64,000 nt of DNA. Origin: Saccharolobus shibatae B12. GTDB taxonomy: Archaea; Thermoproteota; Thermoprotei_A; Sulfolobales; Sulfolobaceae. Shown here piece after piece: positions 9,085 to 17,613 of this stretch. The translations under genes were made by a program, and so were the position numbers. Each line of letters opens with the position of its first letter. The stretch's first letter is position 1. Below the pieces are notes generated by a model. The model made no database searches. It was given only the letters and a program-made list of their open reading frames with translations, and was not told the origin of the DNA. Where the stretch lies: positions 1,836,001 through 1,900,000 of the forward strand of contig NZ_CP077717.1 in the NCBI RefSeq assembly GCF_019175345.1, read 5' to 3'.

Positions 9085-9900
9085 ATGACAAAAAATAACA
9101 ACTCCAATTTCACTTTACCCCCCACGAGTAGTGGCAAATCACAAATTGTATTTCAACCGCCATGGTATTATGGAGTTACCTATATTGGGGCCCATGTAAA
9201 GTTCACTAAGGAATCTGCAGAAAAGGTAATTCCAAGATTCCTATCAACTGACGGTGAAGGTTGGGTTTACATTGCCGAATTTATTTCTACCTCAGAAGAT
9301 AATTGGGATTATATGTATCAAGACCCAGATTTAGTACAGTACATGGAGGGAGCTATTGGGTTAAAGGTCAACTTTGAAGGTACGAACTATTTATATTTCC
9401 CATTTATGTGGGTAGATAAGGATTGGGCATTGGTAAGAGGTTGGTTAGATGGTTATCCGAAGAAAATAGCTAAGATAACAATGACTAAATTACATCCGTT
9501 ACTTCCCAAGTACAATAGACCAGAAAGTGGACTTAGGTTAGGAGGATATGCCGTAAGGGGAGGAGGTATAATGTTTAGATTACAGGTTGAATTAGAGGAG
9601 AGGACTGATTCGCTACCTCTTAAGAACTTTGGGCCCTTCTTAAATATAAGGAGGTTCCCAAGTAGGGGTGAGGGGGAAGTTGACCTATACGAAATAGTCA
9701 GTAGAGTTAGGGATGAGAGCAAATACGGAGAAATATGGAAGGGAAAAGCTAGTTTGGACCTAGGTGGATATGTTAACGATGAAGTTAGTTTGCTCGAGGT
9801 CGAGAGAACGATTGGAGGTTACTATTATACCTTATACTTCAAAGTAACCACCACTCAACTAATAAGTAAGAAAATTGAAGAAACCATCTCTCTAAAATAA
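9085..9900 (+). CDS. Acetoacetate decarboxylase-like protein, copy 2
   Basis: About 271 aa from the ATG at 9085 (MTKNNNSNF). The promoter evidence at 9035-9066 excludes the longer frame from 9007. The protein repeats the first copy's landmarks: [39 protein letters not shown], and GGYAVRGG. The two copies differ through most of their length, so the duplication is old, yet each keeps the island operator and its own promoter. It may form a heteromer with copy 1 or act on a different intermediate. Confidence 0.8.
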   Translation: MTKNNNSNFTLPPTSSGKSQIVFQPPWYYGVTYIGAHVKFTKESAEKVIPRFLSTDGEGWVYIAEFISTSEDNWDYMYQDPDLVQYMEGAIGLKVNFEGTNYLYFPFMWVDKDWALVRGWLDGYPKKIAKITMTKLHPLLPKYNRPESGLRLGGYAVRGGGIMFRLQVELEERTDSLPLKNFGPFLNIRRFPSRGEGEVDLYEIVSRVRDESKYGEIWKGKASLDLGGYVNDEVSLLEVERTIGGYYYTLYFKVTTTQLISKKIEETISLK

Positions 9901-9941
9901 ATTAAAAAATACATATTTTTATTTTAAAATAACCTTTATTA

Positions 9942-10949
9942 TTAGATTTTTGCGCCTAATTTCTGTCTAACTATCTCTTTTAACTCGTCACTAACTCTAT
10001 TTGCAGGTATAGGACTTCCATTCCAGAACGCTTCTTTTACATGTCCCCAATAATATAACCATCTGTTTTCATCCTCCTTAGTATCCCACACTACTGGCTC
10101 CCAATCTGGTACAGTGTTTATATATCCTCCATGTAATACTTCTACCACATTTCCTCCAGGTTCTTTTACATATAGGGAGTGACTATCAGTTATACCATGC
10201 CTTAAGGGTCCTCCTACAATTTCTATCCCATAATCACTAAAGAAGTCTGCAGCCCTAAGAATATCATCTGCGTAATCCACATTATAGGTGAAATGATTTA
10301 GCCTGGAAGGAATTCCGGAAGGATCCAAGGAAATCGCCAAATCATGTGAAGTTCCATTTACAGCCATCCAATAGGCTATTTTGTGGTCTCCTTCCTTTAA
10401 TATTTCATTTACTTTAAATGTCAGTTTCTTTAAGAGATCTACAGTTTTTACTAATGCTTCATCACTATATGCGAAAATAAATACATGAGCTAAATCTCGT
10501 GCTTGTACACCTTTAAGGGGTTTCTTCATTGGTCTTGCTCTATAACCTGACCTTAAATCCCCACTAGCTCTCCATAATTTAATCTCCCATACTACCTTCC
10601 CTACTTGACCACTAGGTAACAAGAACTTATACCCCTTCCCTATTCCCATATCTGGCTCCCCATTATCCCATCCTAAGCCTAATCCATATGAGTCAATCAT
10701 TTTTACAGCATCCATTAGGTCTTGCTCACTATAAGTTCTCCATACTATCTCCCTAACACCAGCAGTGTCAGATTCAGTAATCTTTAGACTATAAGTATAC
10801 CAATCTTCCCATCCTCTTAGGTATACTGACCTACCCTTTCTCCCGACTTCGTGCAATCCCAAAATGTCTTTGAAAAACCACAATGTATCATCAATTTTAG
10901 GTGTTAGAATTTCTACGCTAGCTAGTTGGGAAAGCAACTTATTTACCAT
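9942..10949 (-). CDS. Extradiol ring-cleavage dioxygenase (catechol 2,3-dioxygenase type)
   Basis: 335 aa with two vicinal-oxygen-chelate modules. The C-terminal module carries the Fe(II) ligand set expected for type I extradiol enzymes: His in LAHVFIFAY, His in LNHFTYNVD and Glu in NVVEVLHGGY. The length is close to known catechol 2,3-dioxygenases. It would cleave catechol or a substituted catechol next to the hydroxyls, which fits a monooxygenase island. A GGTG element lies about nine bases before the ATG. The island motif at 11004-11013 lies in the shared upstream region with the divergent GlcG-like gene. A catechol 2,3-dioxygenase locus has been described from S. solfataricus, and this is probably its counterpart. 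Confidence 0.88.
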   Translation of the reverse strand: MVNKLLSQLASVEILTPKIDDTLWFFKDILGLHEVGRKGRSVYLRGWEDWYTYSLKITESDTAGVREIVWRTYSEQDLMDAVKMIDSYGLGLGWDNGEPDMGIGKGYKFLLPSGQVGKVVWEIKLWRASGDLRSGYRARPMKKPLKGVQARDLAHVFIFAYSDEALVKTVDLLKKLTFKVNEILKEGDHKIAYWMAVNGTSHDLAISLDPSGIPSRLNHFTYNVDYADDILRAADFFSDYGIEIVGGPLRHGITDSHSLYVKEPGGNVVEVLHGGYINTVPDWEPVVWDTKEDENRWLYYWGHVKEAFWNGSPIPANRVSDELKEIVRQKLGAKI

Positions 10950-11003
10950 TTTTCACACTCACCTTAGTTTCATTCCTCTCCTGTGATATTAAAAAATCTA
11001 CTC

Positions 11004-11013
11004 AAACAAGTTT
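11004..11013. promoter_or_regulatory. AAACAAGTTT operator between divergent genes
   Basis: A ten-base copy of the island palindrome sits between the dioxygenase (start 10949, minus) and the GlcG-like gene (start 11053, plus). It is about 10 bases upstream of a TATA-like tttaatatc element for the minus gene (near 10985-10993). It could control one or both directions. Confidence 0.5.
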
Positions 11014-11052
11014 TATGTACGGCTTAATTCCACCTTTACTTAAATAGCATTT

Positions 11053-11469
11053 ATGAACATATTAAATATAGGTATATCAGATGAATTGGCAGATATGTTA
11101 ATAAGCGAGGCAGTAAGGAAGGCTAAAGAGTTAGGAGTGAACGTTTCAATAGCAATAGTAGATGAAGGAGGGGAATTAAAGACTTTTAAGAGGGTGGATG
11201 GTGCACCAATCTTGACCATACAAATAGCCATAGATAAAGCGTGGACTGCTGTAAGTTTTGGCATACCAACACATGAGTGGTACAATATGCTTAAAGACAA
11301 CCCCCCGCTGGCAATGGGATTTCCTAAAATACCTAGGTTAATAATCTTCGGTGGAGGATTTCCTATAATCTATAAAGGTTAGGTAATAGGAGGAATAGGA
11401 GTATCTGGTGGGTCTGCAGAACAAGATATGGAAATTGCAAGGAGTACACTTAAAAAATTGGAATCATAA
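11053..11469 (+). pseudogene. GlcG/HbpS (DUF336) family gene interrupted by an in-frame TAG
   Basis: From the ATG the frame gives 109 residues ending FGGGFPIIYKG, then TAG at 11380-11382. The same frame continues without another stop through VIGGIGVSGGSAEQDMEIA to TAA at 11467-11469. The two parts together make the normal 138-residue DUF336 protein, and the TAG stands where the family commonly has a polar residue before VIG. A single base change (for example CAG or GAG to TAG) explains it. The N-terminal part has the usual AVRKAKELGV and AIVDEGGELKTF. Relatives bind heme or cobalamin or accompany glycolate and aromatic catabolism genes. Either a recent nonsense mutation or readthrough. Confidence 0.75.
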
Positions 11470-11588
11470 TTTTGTAAAATATTAGATAAACTATTTGATG
11501 AAGATATAAAATGTACAAGAATGGTTTAAACTTATCTTCTTTTTTTAAAAAAAGATAGGGACTTTTAAGCTAAAAATCTCTACACATC

Positions 11589-11615
11589 AAACTTGTTAGA
11601 TTAAGCTTAATATTA
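11589..11615 (+). promoter_or_regulatory. Promoter with AAACTTGTTA operator
   Basis: aaacttgtta (11589-11598) is followed by the TATA-like cttaatatta (11606-11615), about 29 bases before the ATG at 11639. Just upstream, a run of T's followed by A's (about 11535-11556) could end transcription of the preceding gene. Confidence 0.55.
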
Positions 11616-11638
11616 CTTTCGACGGTTGTTGAATATAG

Positions 11639-12859
11639 ATGAAGATGAAATGTGACTACTTGATAATTGGGAGTAGTATTGCGGGATATAACGCGTTAAA
11701 GGAACTACTAGAACTAAAGCCAAACTCAAAAATAGTCATGGTAACATCAGACAAATATTACCCATATGATAGACCACCACTATCAAAGGATTATCTTAAA
11801 GGAAAATTGGAAAGAGGCATGTTATTCTTTGAGTCTGATGATTTTTACAAGAGGGGTAATTTGGATGTTGTCTTGAATAGGAGTGTTGAGAGGATTGATG
11901 TTAATTCTAAGGAGGCAGTGCTGAATGATGGTAGTGTGATTCTCTTTGATAGGGCGTTGATAGCTACTGGTGGTAGGCCTAGGAGATTGAATATCCCTGG
12001 GGGTGATAATGTGCTATATTTGAGGACGCTTGATGATTCTGATAGTATAAGGGAAGCTGCGAGTAAGAGTAGGAATGCGTTAATAGTTGGTGCTGGTTTC
12101 ATTGGTGTTGAGGTGGCGTCAAGCCTAACAACGCTTGGTGTGAAGACTACGGTAGTTGAGGTAATGCCTTACATATGGAACACATTTGTAGATGAAAAGG
12201 TATCTAGGGTTATACGGCAATACTTGGAGAGTAGGGGGATAAGCTTCATATTAAACGAGTCGGTGAGGGAGATTCAAGGAAGGATTGCAATAACGTCTGG
12301 TGGTAAGAGGTTGGAGGCAGACATGTTTCTAATGGCTGTGGGAATAGTGCCAAATGTTGAGGTGGCGCAAAGAAGTGGGATACAGACTGATAACGGTATA
12401 GTTGTAAACGAATATCTGGAAACCAGTGCTAAGGACATTTACGCAGCTGGGGACATTGCCAATATATTCGATCCTAGGGAGGGTAGGAGGAAGAGGATTG
12501 AGCACTGGAATAATGCGGAGTATACTGGAAAGTTGGCTGCTAGGAATATGGCTGGGAGTAGGGAGGCTTACAATTTCATATCGTCCATATGGTCAGATAT
12601 ATTTGACATACACATAGAATCGGCTGGTGAGACAAGGAATTACGACGAATACGTAATAAGAGGAAAGTTTGAATCGCAAAGACCAAAGTTCAGTGTAATA
12701 TACTTAAAAGGAGGTACTATTAAGGGTTACTTAGCAATAAGTAGGAATGTTAAAGAGATAGTAGTTCTTAATAAATTAATACAAAAGCAAGTAGATGTCT
12801 CGAGCAAAAGAGATAAATTGGTAGATGAAAGTTTTAATCTTCAGAAACTATTAACATAA
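11639..12859 (+). CDS. NAD(P)/FAD-dependent ferredoxin reductase of the monooxygenase system
   Basis: 406 aa. FAD-binding N-terminus ([14 protein letters not shown]), central NAD(P) dinucleotide fold ([16 protein letters not shown]), and the second FAD contact [10 protein letters not shown] near residue 265-275, the layout of rubredoxin/putidaredoxin reductases. It would pass electrons from NAD(P)H to the Rieske ferredoxin encoded at 15266. A close paralogue is encoded at 32318-33541; the two share long stretches of near-identical DNA in the middle and diverge at the ends. It has its own island-type promoter and lies immediately upstream of the monooxygenase alpha-N gene. Confidence 0.88.
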   Translation: MKMKCDYLIIGSSIAGYNALKELLELKPNSKIVMVTSDKYYPYDRPPLSKDYLKGKLERGMLFFESDDFYKRGNLDVVLNRSVERIDVNSKEAVLNDGSVILFDRALIATGGRPRRLNIPGGDNVLYLRTLDDSDSIREAASKSRNALIVGAGFIGVEVASSLTTLGVKTTVVEVMPYIWNTFVDEKVSRVIRQYLESRGISFILNESVREIQGRIAITSGGKRLEADMFLMAVGIVPNVEVAQRSGIQTDNGIVVNEYLETSAKDIYAAGDIANIFDPREGRRKRIEHWNNAEYTGKLAARNMAGSREAYNFISSIWSDIFDIHIESAGETRNYDEYVIRGKFESQRPKFSVIYLKGGTIKGYLAISRNVKEIVVLNKLIQKQVDVSSKRDKLVDESFNLQKLLT

Positions 12860-12885
12860 GTGGGGATAAAGTTACTTCTTTTTTC

Positions 12886-12912
12886 GAACATGTTTAAGAA
12901 TTATTTTTATAT
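12886..12912 (+). promoter_or_regulatory. Promoter with GAACATGTTT operator
   Basis: gaacatgttt (12886-12895) followed nine bases later by a strong TATA box, tttttatat (12904-12912), about 26 bases before the ATG at 12934. This is one of the clearest promoters of the island. Confidence 0.65.
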
Positions 12913-12933
12913 ACGAATGATACACACTTACTT

Positions 12934-13740
12934 ATGAAACCAGTTCCTGCAGAACCTAGACTACCATCAAGAGATGAGTATTATGATATAGCTAATAGGC
13001 TAGAGTGGACACAAAAATACGTAAAAGAAGAAGAACTATTTCCAGTAGATATGAGTGGAGTACCGAATTTACCAATAGACGTATGGGTCGAGCTATATGA
13101 TGCCCCCTATAAGGTAACATATAGGGAGTATGTAAAGAATCAAAAGGAGAAAGATCAAAGACTTTTCTCTGTGAGAGAGGCTGGAGTAAGGGCAGAGTTA
13201 ATAAAGAAATTGGATAAGACTTATCATCAAGGCTCTTTCTGTTTCCACATAACTGCAGTGCCTATACCAGAGTATACTGCTGCTATAGCTGAGGCCAGGA
13301 TGGCAAGATTTGGGAAAGCTGGTGAATGGAGAAATTTATCCACATTCGGCTCTATGGATGAGGTAAGGCACGCACAAGTACAAATTTTGTTGTCTCATGA
13401 TAGTATAACCGCTAGCCCTAAGTTTGCCTTCGCGCACAAGATGTTCTGGCTTGACGGATGGCTACCAATAGCTGCTAGATCGTTCTTTGATGATACTATA
13501 ACTGGGACTAATGCGATAGAATTTGCTTTATTGACGACATTTGCATTTGAAACTGGATTTACCAATTTACAATTTGTAGCATTTGCTGCTATGGCGAATA
13601 AGACCAATGACTTCGTGTTCTCCTCAGCAACTCAAAGTATACAAACTGATGAATCTAGGCATGCACAGATAGGGCACCCAGTTCTAAAGAGTTTCGTTGA
13701 CGTAACGAAGGTAAGTGAAGAGATCAAAAAGAAAATTTAA
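12934..13740 (+). CDS. Multicomponent monooxygenase alpha subunit, N-terminal half (di-iron domain)
   Basis: 268 aa. All six carboxylate-bridged di-iron ligands of the TmoA/MmoX family are present with the family spacing: E113, E143, H146 (MDEVRH), E206 and E240, H243 (TDESRH). The 30-residue gap between the first two Glu and the 34-residue gap between the last two match toluene 4-monooxygenase (E104/E134 and E197/E231). The protein stops shortly after the fourth helix; the usual C-terminal half is encoded by the next gene after 146 bases with its own promoter. Together they would hydroxylate an aromatic or alkene substrate. Confidence 0.88.
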   Translation: MKPVPAEPRLPSRDEYYDIANRLEWTQKYVKEEELFPVDMSGVPNLPIDVWVELYDAPYKVTYREYVKNQKEKDQRLFSVREAGVRAELIKKLDKTYHQGSFCFHITAVPIPEYTAAIAEARMARFGKAGEWRNLSTFGSMDEVRHAQVQILLSHDSITASPKFAFAHKMFWLDGWLPIAARSFFDDTITGTNAIEFALLTTFAFETGFTNLQFVAFAAMANKTNDFVFSSATQSIQTDESRHAQIGHPVLKSFVDVTKVSEEIKKKI

Positions 13741-13841
13741 TTTTTTAATTATTATTTTTTAATTATTAACGGGTTACTCTTTTTAGAGATACTTCACGCA
13801 AGTAAGAATTTAAAATCTATATATTAATAAACGGATCTATC

Positions 13842-13866
13842 AAACTTGTTAGAGTAATTCTTAAAA
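13842..13866 (+). promoter_or_regulatory. Promoter with AAACTTGTTA operator between the alpha-subunit halves
   Basis: aaacttgtta (13842-13851) is followed by a TATA-like attcttaaaaa (13857-13866), about 25-28 bases before the start codons at 13887/13890. An independent promoter here means the alpha subunit is expressed from two transcription units rather than being a simple frameshift. Confidence 0.6.
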
Positions 13867-13886
13867 AGTATAAAAAGGATTATACG

Positions 13887-14822
13887 ATGATGAGTAGGGA
13901 GGGAAGTTTAGGTCAAACTAGAGGAGAAGTCAAGCAAGCATTATCTAATATCTCAGAGGGGTTAATGAAAAAGTATAGAAATACTATTGAATTTGCGGCC
14001 AAAATGAGAGAGAAAAGTCCAGCGTACAAGGAGGCAGGAGAATATTTAATAGCGAAAGGATTCTGGTTATCGATTAGATTAATAGGAGCCTTAACAGGAG
14101 TTTCAATGGATTACCTTACTCCCCTAGACGCTAGAATAATGTCATATAAGGAATTTATGACGGAATGGGTAGGTGCCCAATTTAAGAGGCTATTAGAAGA
14201 TTATGGGATAAGATTACCTTGGTATTGGAAGTGGTTTGAATTAGAGTTAGACCATTGGCATCATGATTTTATTATAGGATTATATACGTGGAGAAGGACT
14301 CTAAATATTTCATTTAGAGGTCCAACACCGGAAGAGAGAAAATGGTTAAACGAGAAATACCCACACTGGGAGAAGTTTTTCGGAAGAGTTTGGGACTTAT
14401 ACATAAAGAAGATAATTGATGGACAAATACCATTACCATTAACTGCAGTACATTTATGTGGAGTTTGTCAGGTACCAATACAAGCACCTGTAAATGGAAA
14501 GTACTTAAGAATCTACTTAAAAGAGTACAAGGGAAAGATATATACGTTTGATAGTCCAGCTTGCGCATGGATTTTTGAACAAGAACCAGAAAGATATGCT
14601 GGAAGAAGGACCTACACGCAAAGAGTACTTGAGGGGATGATACAGTTTACTGAAGAGGCATACAAGGATCCTAAGAGATTACTAGATGAGGTAATATGGA
14701 ACATGGGGCAAACAGAAGAAGGGGAAGCTGGTTTAGATCCCACTGACGGTGCGTATGCATTATTATATAAAGAGAAAGATCCAGATTTCTTCAATAGGAT
14801 AAAGAAGTATACGGAGGGATAA
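13887..14822 (+). CDS. Multicomponent monooxygenase alpha subunit, C-terminal half
   Basis: 311 aa from the first of two adjacent ATGs. No di-iron ligands are visible; instead there are segments like the C-terminal part of TmoA: WVGAQFKRLLEDYG, WYWKWFELELDHWHHD, and PLTAVHLCGVCQVPIQ followed by FDSPACAWIFEQEPERY, a cysteine-containing region present in TmoA-like proteins. N-terminal and C-terminal halves together (about 580 aa) exceed a normal alpha subunit only slightly. It begins a tightly packed operon that runs to 17613. Confidence 0.82.
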   Translation: MMSREGSLGQTRGEVKQALSNISEGLMKKYRNTIEFAAKMREKSPAYKEAGEYLIAKGFWLSIRLIGALTGVSMDYLTPLDARIMSYKEFMTEWVGAQFKRLLEDYGIRLPWYWKWFELELDHWHHDFIIGLYTWRRTLNISFRGPTPEERKWLNEKYPHWEKFFGRVWDLYIKKIIDGQIPLPLTAVHLCGVCQVPIQAPVNGKYLRIYLKEYKGKIYTFDSPACAWIFEQEPERYAGRRTYTQRVLEGMIQFTEEAYKDPKRLLDEVIWNMGQTEEGEAGLDPTDGAYALLYKEKDPDFFNRIKKYTEG

Positions 14823-14826
14823 GCGA

Positions 14827-15261
14827 ATGAGTATGGAAGTAGTACCCATTGTATTTGTTCCAGAAGAGGGCACAGTATGGTTACCCGCTATACTTCCAAC
14901 AAACATTACAGTAAAAGAGGCTGTGGAAATGTTAAGGAGCCTAACAGTAAATGTGTTAGTATGGGAAAAGAAAGGAAAGGAGCTAAGATTAGTTAACTAC
15001 TTTACTGGTCAAGTTTTAGACCCTAATGTCAAAGTTAAAGAAGCGATAAAGCCATACGACGTCTTTTGGTTAATCTGGTGGCCACCAAAGGAAGAGTTCT
15101 GGAAACCAGAGAATCAGAGCGATGAAATATTCAGCATTATAAAAGAGACCGAAGAAGCTATAAAGTCAGCCCCAAGATCTCCTTCAGTACTATTTGCAGA
15201 CGAGGTTGAAAAATATAGTATCATTAGAAGATTGGAAAGGGAGGGTAAGTTAAGAGCGTGA
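14827..15261 (+). CDS. Monooxygenase gamma subunit (TmoB-like)
   Basis: 144 aa, four bases after the alpha-C gene. The first 95 residues suit the small ubiquitin-like TmoB fold, ending VKVKEAIKPYDVFWLIWWPP, where TmoB ends with a similar turn and strand. The last 45 residues are an acidic, charged helical extension that bacterial TmoB (about 85 aa) lacks. It would pack on the outside of the hydroxylase. Assignment rests on position between alpha and ferredoxin genes plus weak similarity. Confidence 0.68.
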   Translation: MSMEVVPIVFVPEEGTVWLPAILPTNITVKEAVEMLRSLTVNVLVWEKKGKELRLVNYFTGQVLDPNVKVKEAIKPYDVFWLIWWPPKEEFWKPENQSDEIFSIIKETEEAIKSAPRSPSVLFADEVEKYSIIRRLEREGKLRA

Positions 15262-15265
15262 GACT

Positions 15266-15670
15266 ATGAGTTATCCTGGAGAATTCCATAAAGTGTTAAC
15301 ACTAGACGATATTTATGAAGGTGAGGCTAAGTTAGTAGAGGTCAATAGATATGAAATCCTAGTAGTGAATATAAAAGGAGAAATTAAGGCATATTACGCA
15401 AGGTGTGCCCACGCGTTAGGTTTAATAGAGCCAAATTCTTTTGACGGTGAGGAGAAAATCATATGCCCAGTACATTTATGGGAGTATAACGCAAGGACAG
15501 GAGAGAGCATAAATCCAGTTGGTAGTTCCCTCTTTCCATTAGATGTGAAGGTTGAAGGTAATGATATTTTTGTTAGAGTTCCGTCTGTTCCCGTATCCGA
15601 ATTCAAAGTAAAATGGTTTGGTATGTATAGGCAAAGGGGTGTGATAAATGAGTTTGGAGTTAACTCTTGA
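15266..15670 (+). CDS. Rieske-type [2Fe-2S] ferredoxin (TmoC-like)
   Basis: 134 aa. The Rieske signature is complete: ARCAHALG (CxH) and, 17 residues later, CPVHLWEY (CxxH). The preceding strand VVNIKGEIKAYYARC is typical of TmoC. It carries single electrons from the reductase to the di-iron hydroxylase. The C-terminus runs about 25 residues past the usual end of the domain. Its last 23 bases overlap the next gene, which implies coupled translation. Confidence 0.9.
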   Translation: MSYPGEFHKVLTLDDIYEGEAKLVEVNRYEILVVNIKGEIKAYYARCAHALGLIEPNSFDGEEKIICPVHLWEYNARTGESINPVGSSLFPLDVKVEGNDIFVRVPSVPVSEFKVKWFGMYRQRGVINEFGVNS

Positions 15671-15995
15671 ATCAATTTTAGATAAATACCAAATAACAGA
15701 TTTAAGTAAATTACCACAGAATATTGTAGGACCAGTGCTTACAAAAGATGAGTTCAGCTACGGTGTAGTTGAAGCTATAGCGCGTGATAATCCAAATACT
15801 TTCAAAGGAGTTATCGACAGAGGCTCATATATAAGAGTAGTGGGTGAAAGGGAACTTGTTTTAAACAAGACTACGCTAGAGGAAGTGCTAGGTAGAGAAG
15901 TTAGATTTCCAGGAGAGGTTGAGGTAAGGATGAGTGCATTTGCAGGAAAGATCATTGTAAGAGGGGATTATCTAAAATGGTATTTGGAATTATGA
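15648..15995 (+). CDS. Monooxygenase effector/coupling protein (TmoD/MmoB family)
   Basis: 115 aa. Family landmarks: NIVGPVLTKDEFSYGVVEAI near the N-terminus, VIDRGSYIRVVGERELVL in the middle and FPGEVEVRMSAFAGKI near the end. This cofactor-free protein binds the hydroxylase and tunes oxygen activation and substrate entry. It starts inside the ferredoxin gene and ends 11 bases before the beta-subunit gene, so all are probably on one transcript. Confidence 0.85.
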   Translation: MSLELTLESILDKYQITDLSKLPQNIVGPVLTKDEFSYGVVEAIARDNPNTFKGVIDRGSYIRVVGERELVLNKTTLEEVLGREVRFPGEVEVRMSAFAGKIIVRGDYLKWYLEL

Positions 15996-16006
15996 GGTGA
16001 AAAATC

Positions 16007-17137
16007 ATGACTAGATTAGAGGATTTGGAATGGTATAAAAGGTATAAACAAATGTTCGGAGCGTTCAAAAATGGTCCAGAAGGGGATCCGTTTTTCAGAG
16101 ATTATGAATATAGGGGGTACAAAAGAGTCTGGTCCACTTGGCCAATGCTGGAGAAAAAGCTAGGAAGGAAAAAGCCATCAGAATATCAAATAGTCACCTA
16201 TGCATTGTCATACTGGGCGGATCCAAGATCCCCTACTTATATCTATGATAAGGGACCATTTGAACTAGGGACGGAACATATAACTCAAAAATGGTATAAG
16301 CACTTTAGAGACAACTCACCATTCATTAAGCCATTATTCGAAAGAGGAGAATGGCATGATTATGAAGATCCATACAAACTTACATATTGGACCTACAACT
16401 CCATGGCAGATGATAACGAAACCTTCTTAGATAAGATATATGAGGAAATTGTAAATACTAAATACGATTGGAACCTAAGTGAGGAGGCACTGGAGTTATA
16501 CAAGAACGTTTACGATCCATTAAGGTATGTATTCCATATCATGCAAATGGAGTCAATGTACCTAGCTAGTATGGCTCCTACAAGTTCTATAACTAACGTA
16601 TTCATATTCATGGGAATGGATCACATGAGGAGAGTACAAAGAATTGCACAAAGGATAAAGATGCTTGATATTGTATATCCAAGTTTAGGATTTGGAAAGG
16701 AAACAAGAAAGGCATTTGAGGAGAGTCCAATATTCCAGCCAACAAGGGAAGTATTAGAGAAAATGCTGGCAACTTATGACGTAGGAGAAAGCTTAGTGGC
16801 ATTTAACCTAGCAGTCAAATTCGTATTAGATGAGCTAACACTCCAACATCTAACGCAACAATTCAGTAAAATGGGAGATGAGATAATTAAGCATATTCAC
16901 ATGTCGTTCTATAACGATACATTAAGGCATAGACATCAGGCTCAAGAACTGTTCAAATACACTTTTAGTAAGGAACCAAGTTTAAAAGACGTTATCAAAC
17001 CTTGGCTAAAGGATTGGCAAGAGATGGCATTTAAGGCTACAGAAGGGTTTAGAGATGTGCTCAAAGGAGAATATGATAATGCTATAAAGCAGATCAAGAA
17101 GGCTCATAGTGAGTATCTTGGAGGAATAGGATTATGA
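16007..17137 (+). CDS. Monooxygenase beta subunit (TmoE-like)
   Basis: 376 aa, the ferritin-like partner of the alpha subunit without iron ligands. Recognisable parts are the N-terminal YKRVWSTWPM and WADPRSPTYIYDKGPFELG, and the C-terminal IHMSFYNDTLRHRHQAQELFKY. Length is slightly above bacterial TmoE (about 310-330 aa). An SD-like gaggtga precedes the ATG. It ends by overlapping the next gene through ATGA. Confidence 0.85.
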   Translation: MTRLEDLEWYKRYKQMFGAFKNGPEGDPFFRDYEYRGYKRVWSTWPMLEKKLGRKKPSEYQIVTYALSYWADPRSPTYIYDKGPFELGTEHITQKWYKHFRDNSPFIKPLFERGEWHDYEDPYKLTYWTYNSMADDNETFLDKIYEEIVNTKYDWNLSEEALELYKNVYDPLRYVFHIMQMESMYLASMAPTSSITNVFIFMGMDHMRRVQRIAQRIKMLDIVYPSLGFGKETRKAFEESPIFQPTREVLEKMLATYDVGESLVAFNLAVKFVLDELTLQHLTQQFSKMGDEIIKHIHMSFYNDTLRHRHQAQELFKYTFSKEPSLKDVIKPWLKDWQEMAFKATEGFRDVLKGEYDNAIKQIKKAHSEYLGGIGL

Positions 17138-17613
17138 AGGATAAAATTGTGGAAATTCTAAGGCAAATTTACGATCCAGAGATTCCAATAAATATATATG
17201 ACTTAGGACTAGTAAGAGAGATAAGAATTGAAGGTAAAAGAATTTTTGTTAGACTAATTTTCACTGCAAATAAGGGATGCACGGTAGCCGATCTTGTAGC
17301 GGTTCAAGTTAAGTATAAACTAATGAAGGCATTTTCAGACTATAACGTGGAAGTCAAGAGTGATTTTAACGAAGAATGGAATATAAGTTATGCAACAGAA
17401 GCGGGTAGGCTAATGCTAGAGGAAATATATGGGAAGGATGCAGTAGAGATGTTAGTTAATAAGACAAGAATAGAGGAATTGGTATCAATAAATAAATTCA
17501 AGTTAGAGAATTTCGATCCACGTGAGTATATGAGAAAAGCAGTGGAGGAGAGATATAAAAAATTTAGAGAATGGTATGACAAAAACAAGATATTAACATC
17601 CTATACAGAATAA
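17134..17613 (+). CDS. MIP18/PaaD-type DUF59 protein, last gene of the monooxygenase operon
   Basis: 159 aa, overlapping the beta-subunit stop by ATGA. The N-terminal 80 residues are a DUF59 domain: DPEIPINIYDLGLVREI, and TANKGCTVADLVAVQ with the conserved cysteine. The second half is a charged extension not found in minimal DUF59 proteins. DUF59 proteins help assemble or insert Fe-S clusters; here it could serve the Rieske ferredoxin or the di-iron site. Bacterial TmoA-F operons do not usually include such a protein, so its constant linkage should be checked. Confidence 0.75.
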   Translation: MKDKIVEILRQIYDPEIPINIYDLGLVREIRIEGKRIFVRLIFTANKGCTVADLVAVQVKYKLMKAFSDYNVEVKSDFNEEWNISYATEAGRLMLEEIYGKDAVEMLVNKTRIEELVSINKFKLENFDPREYMRKAVEERYKKFREWYDKNKILTSYTE

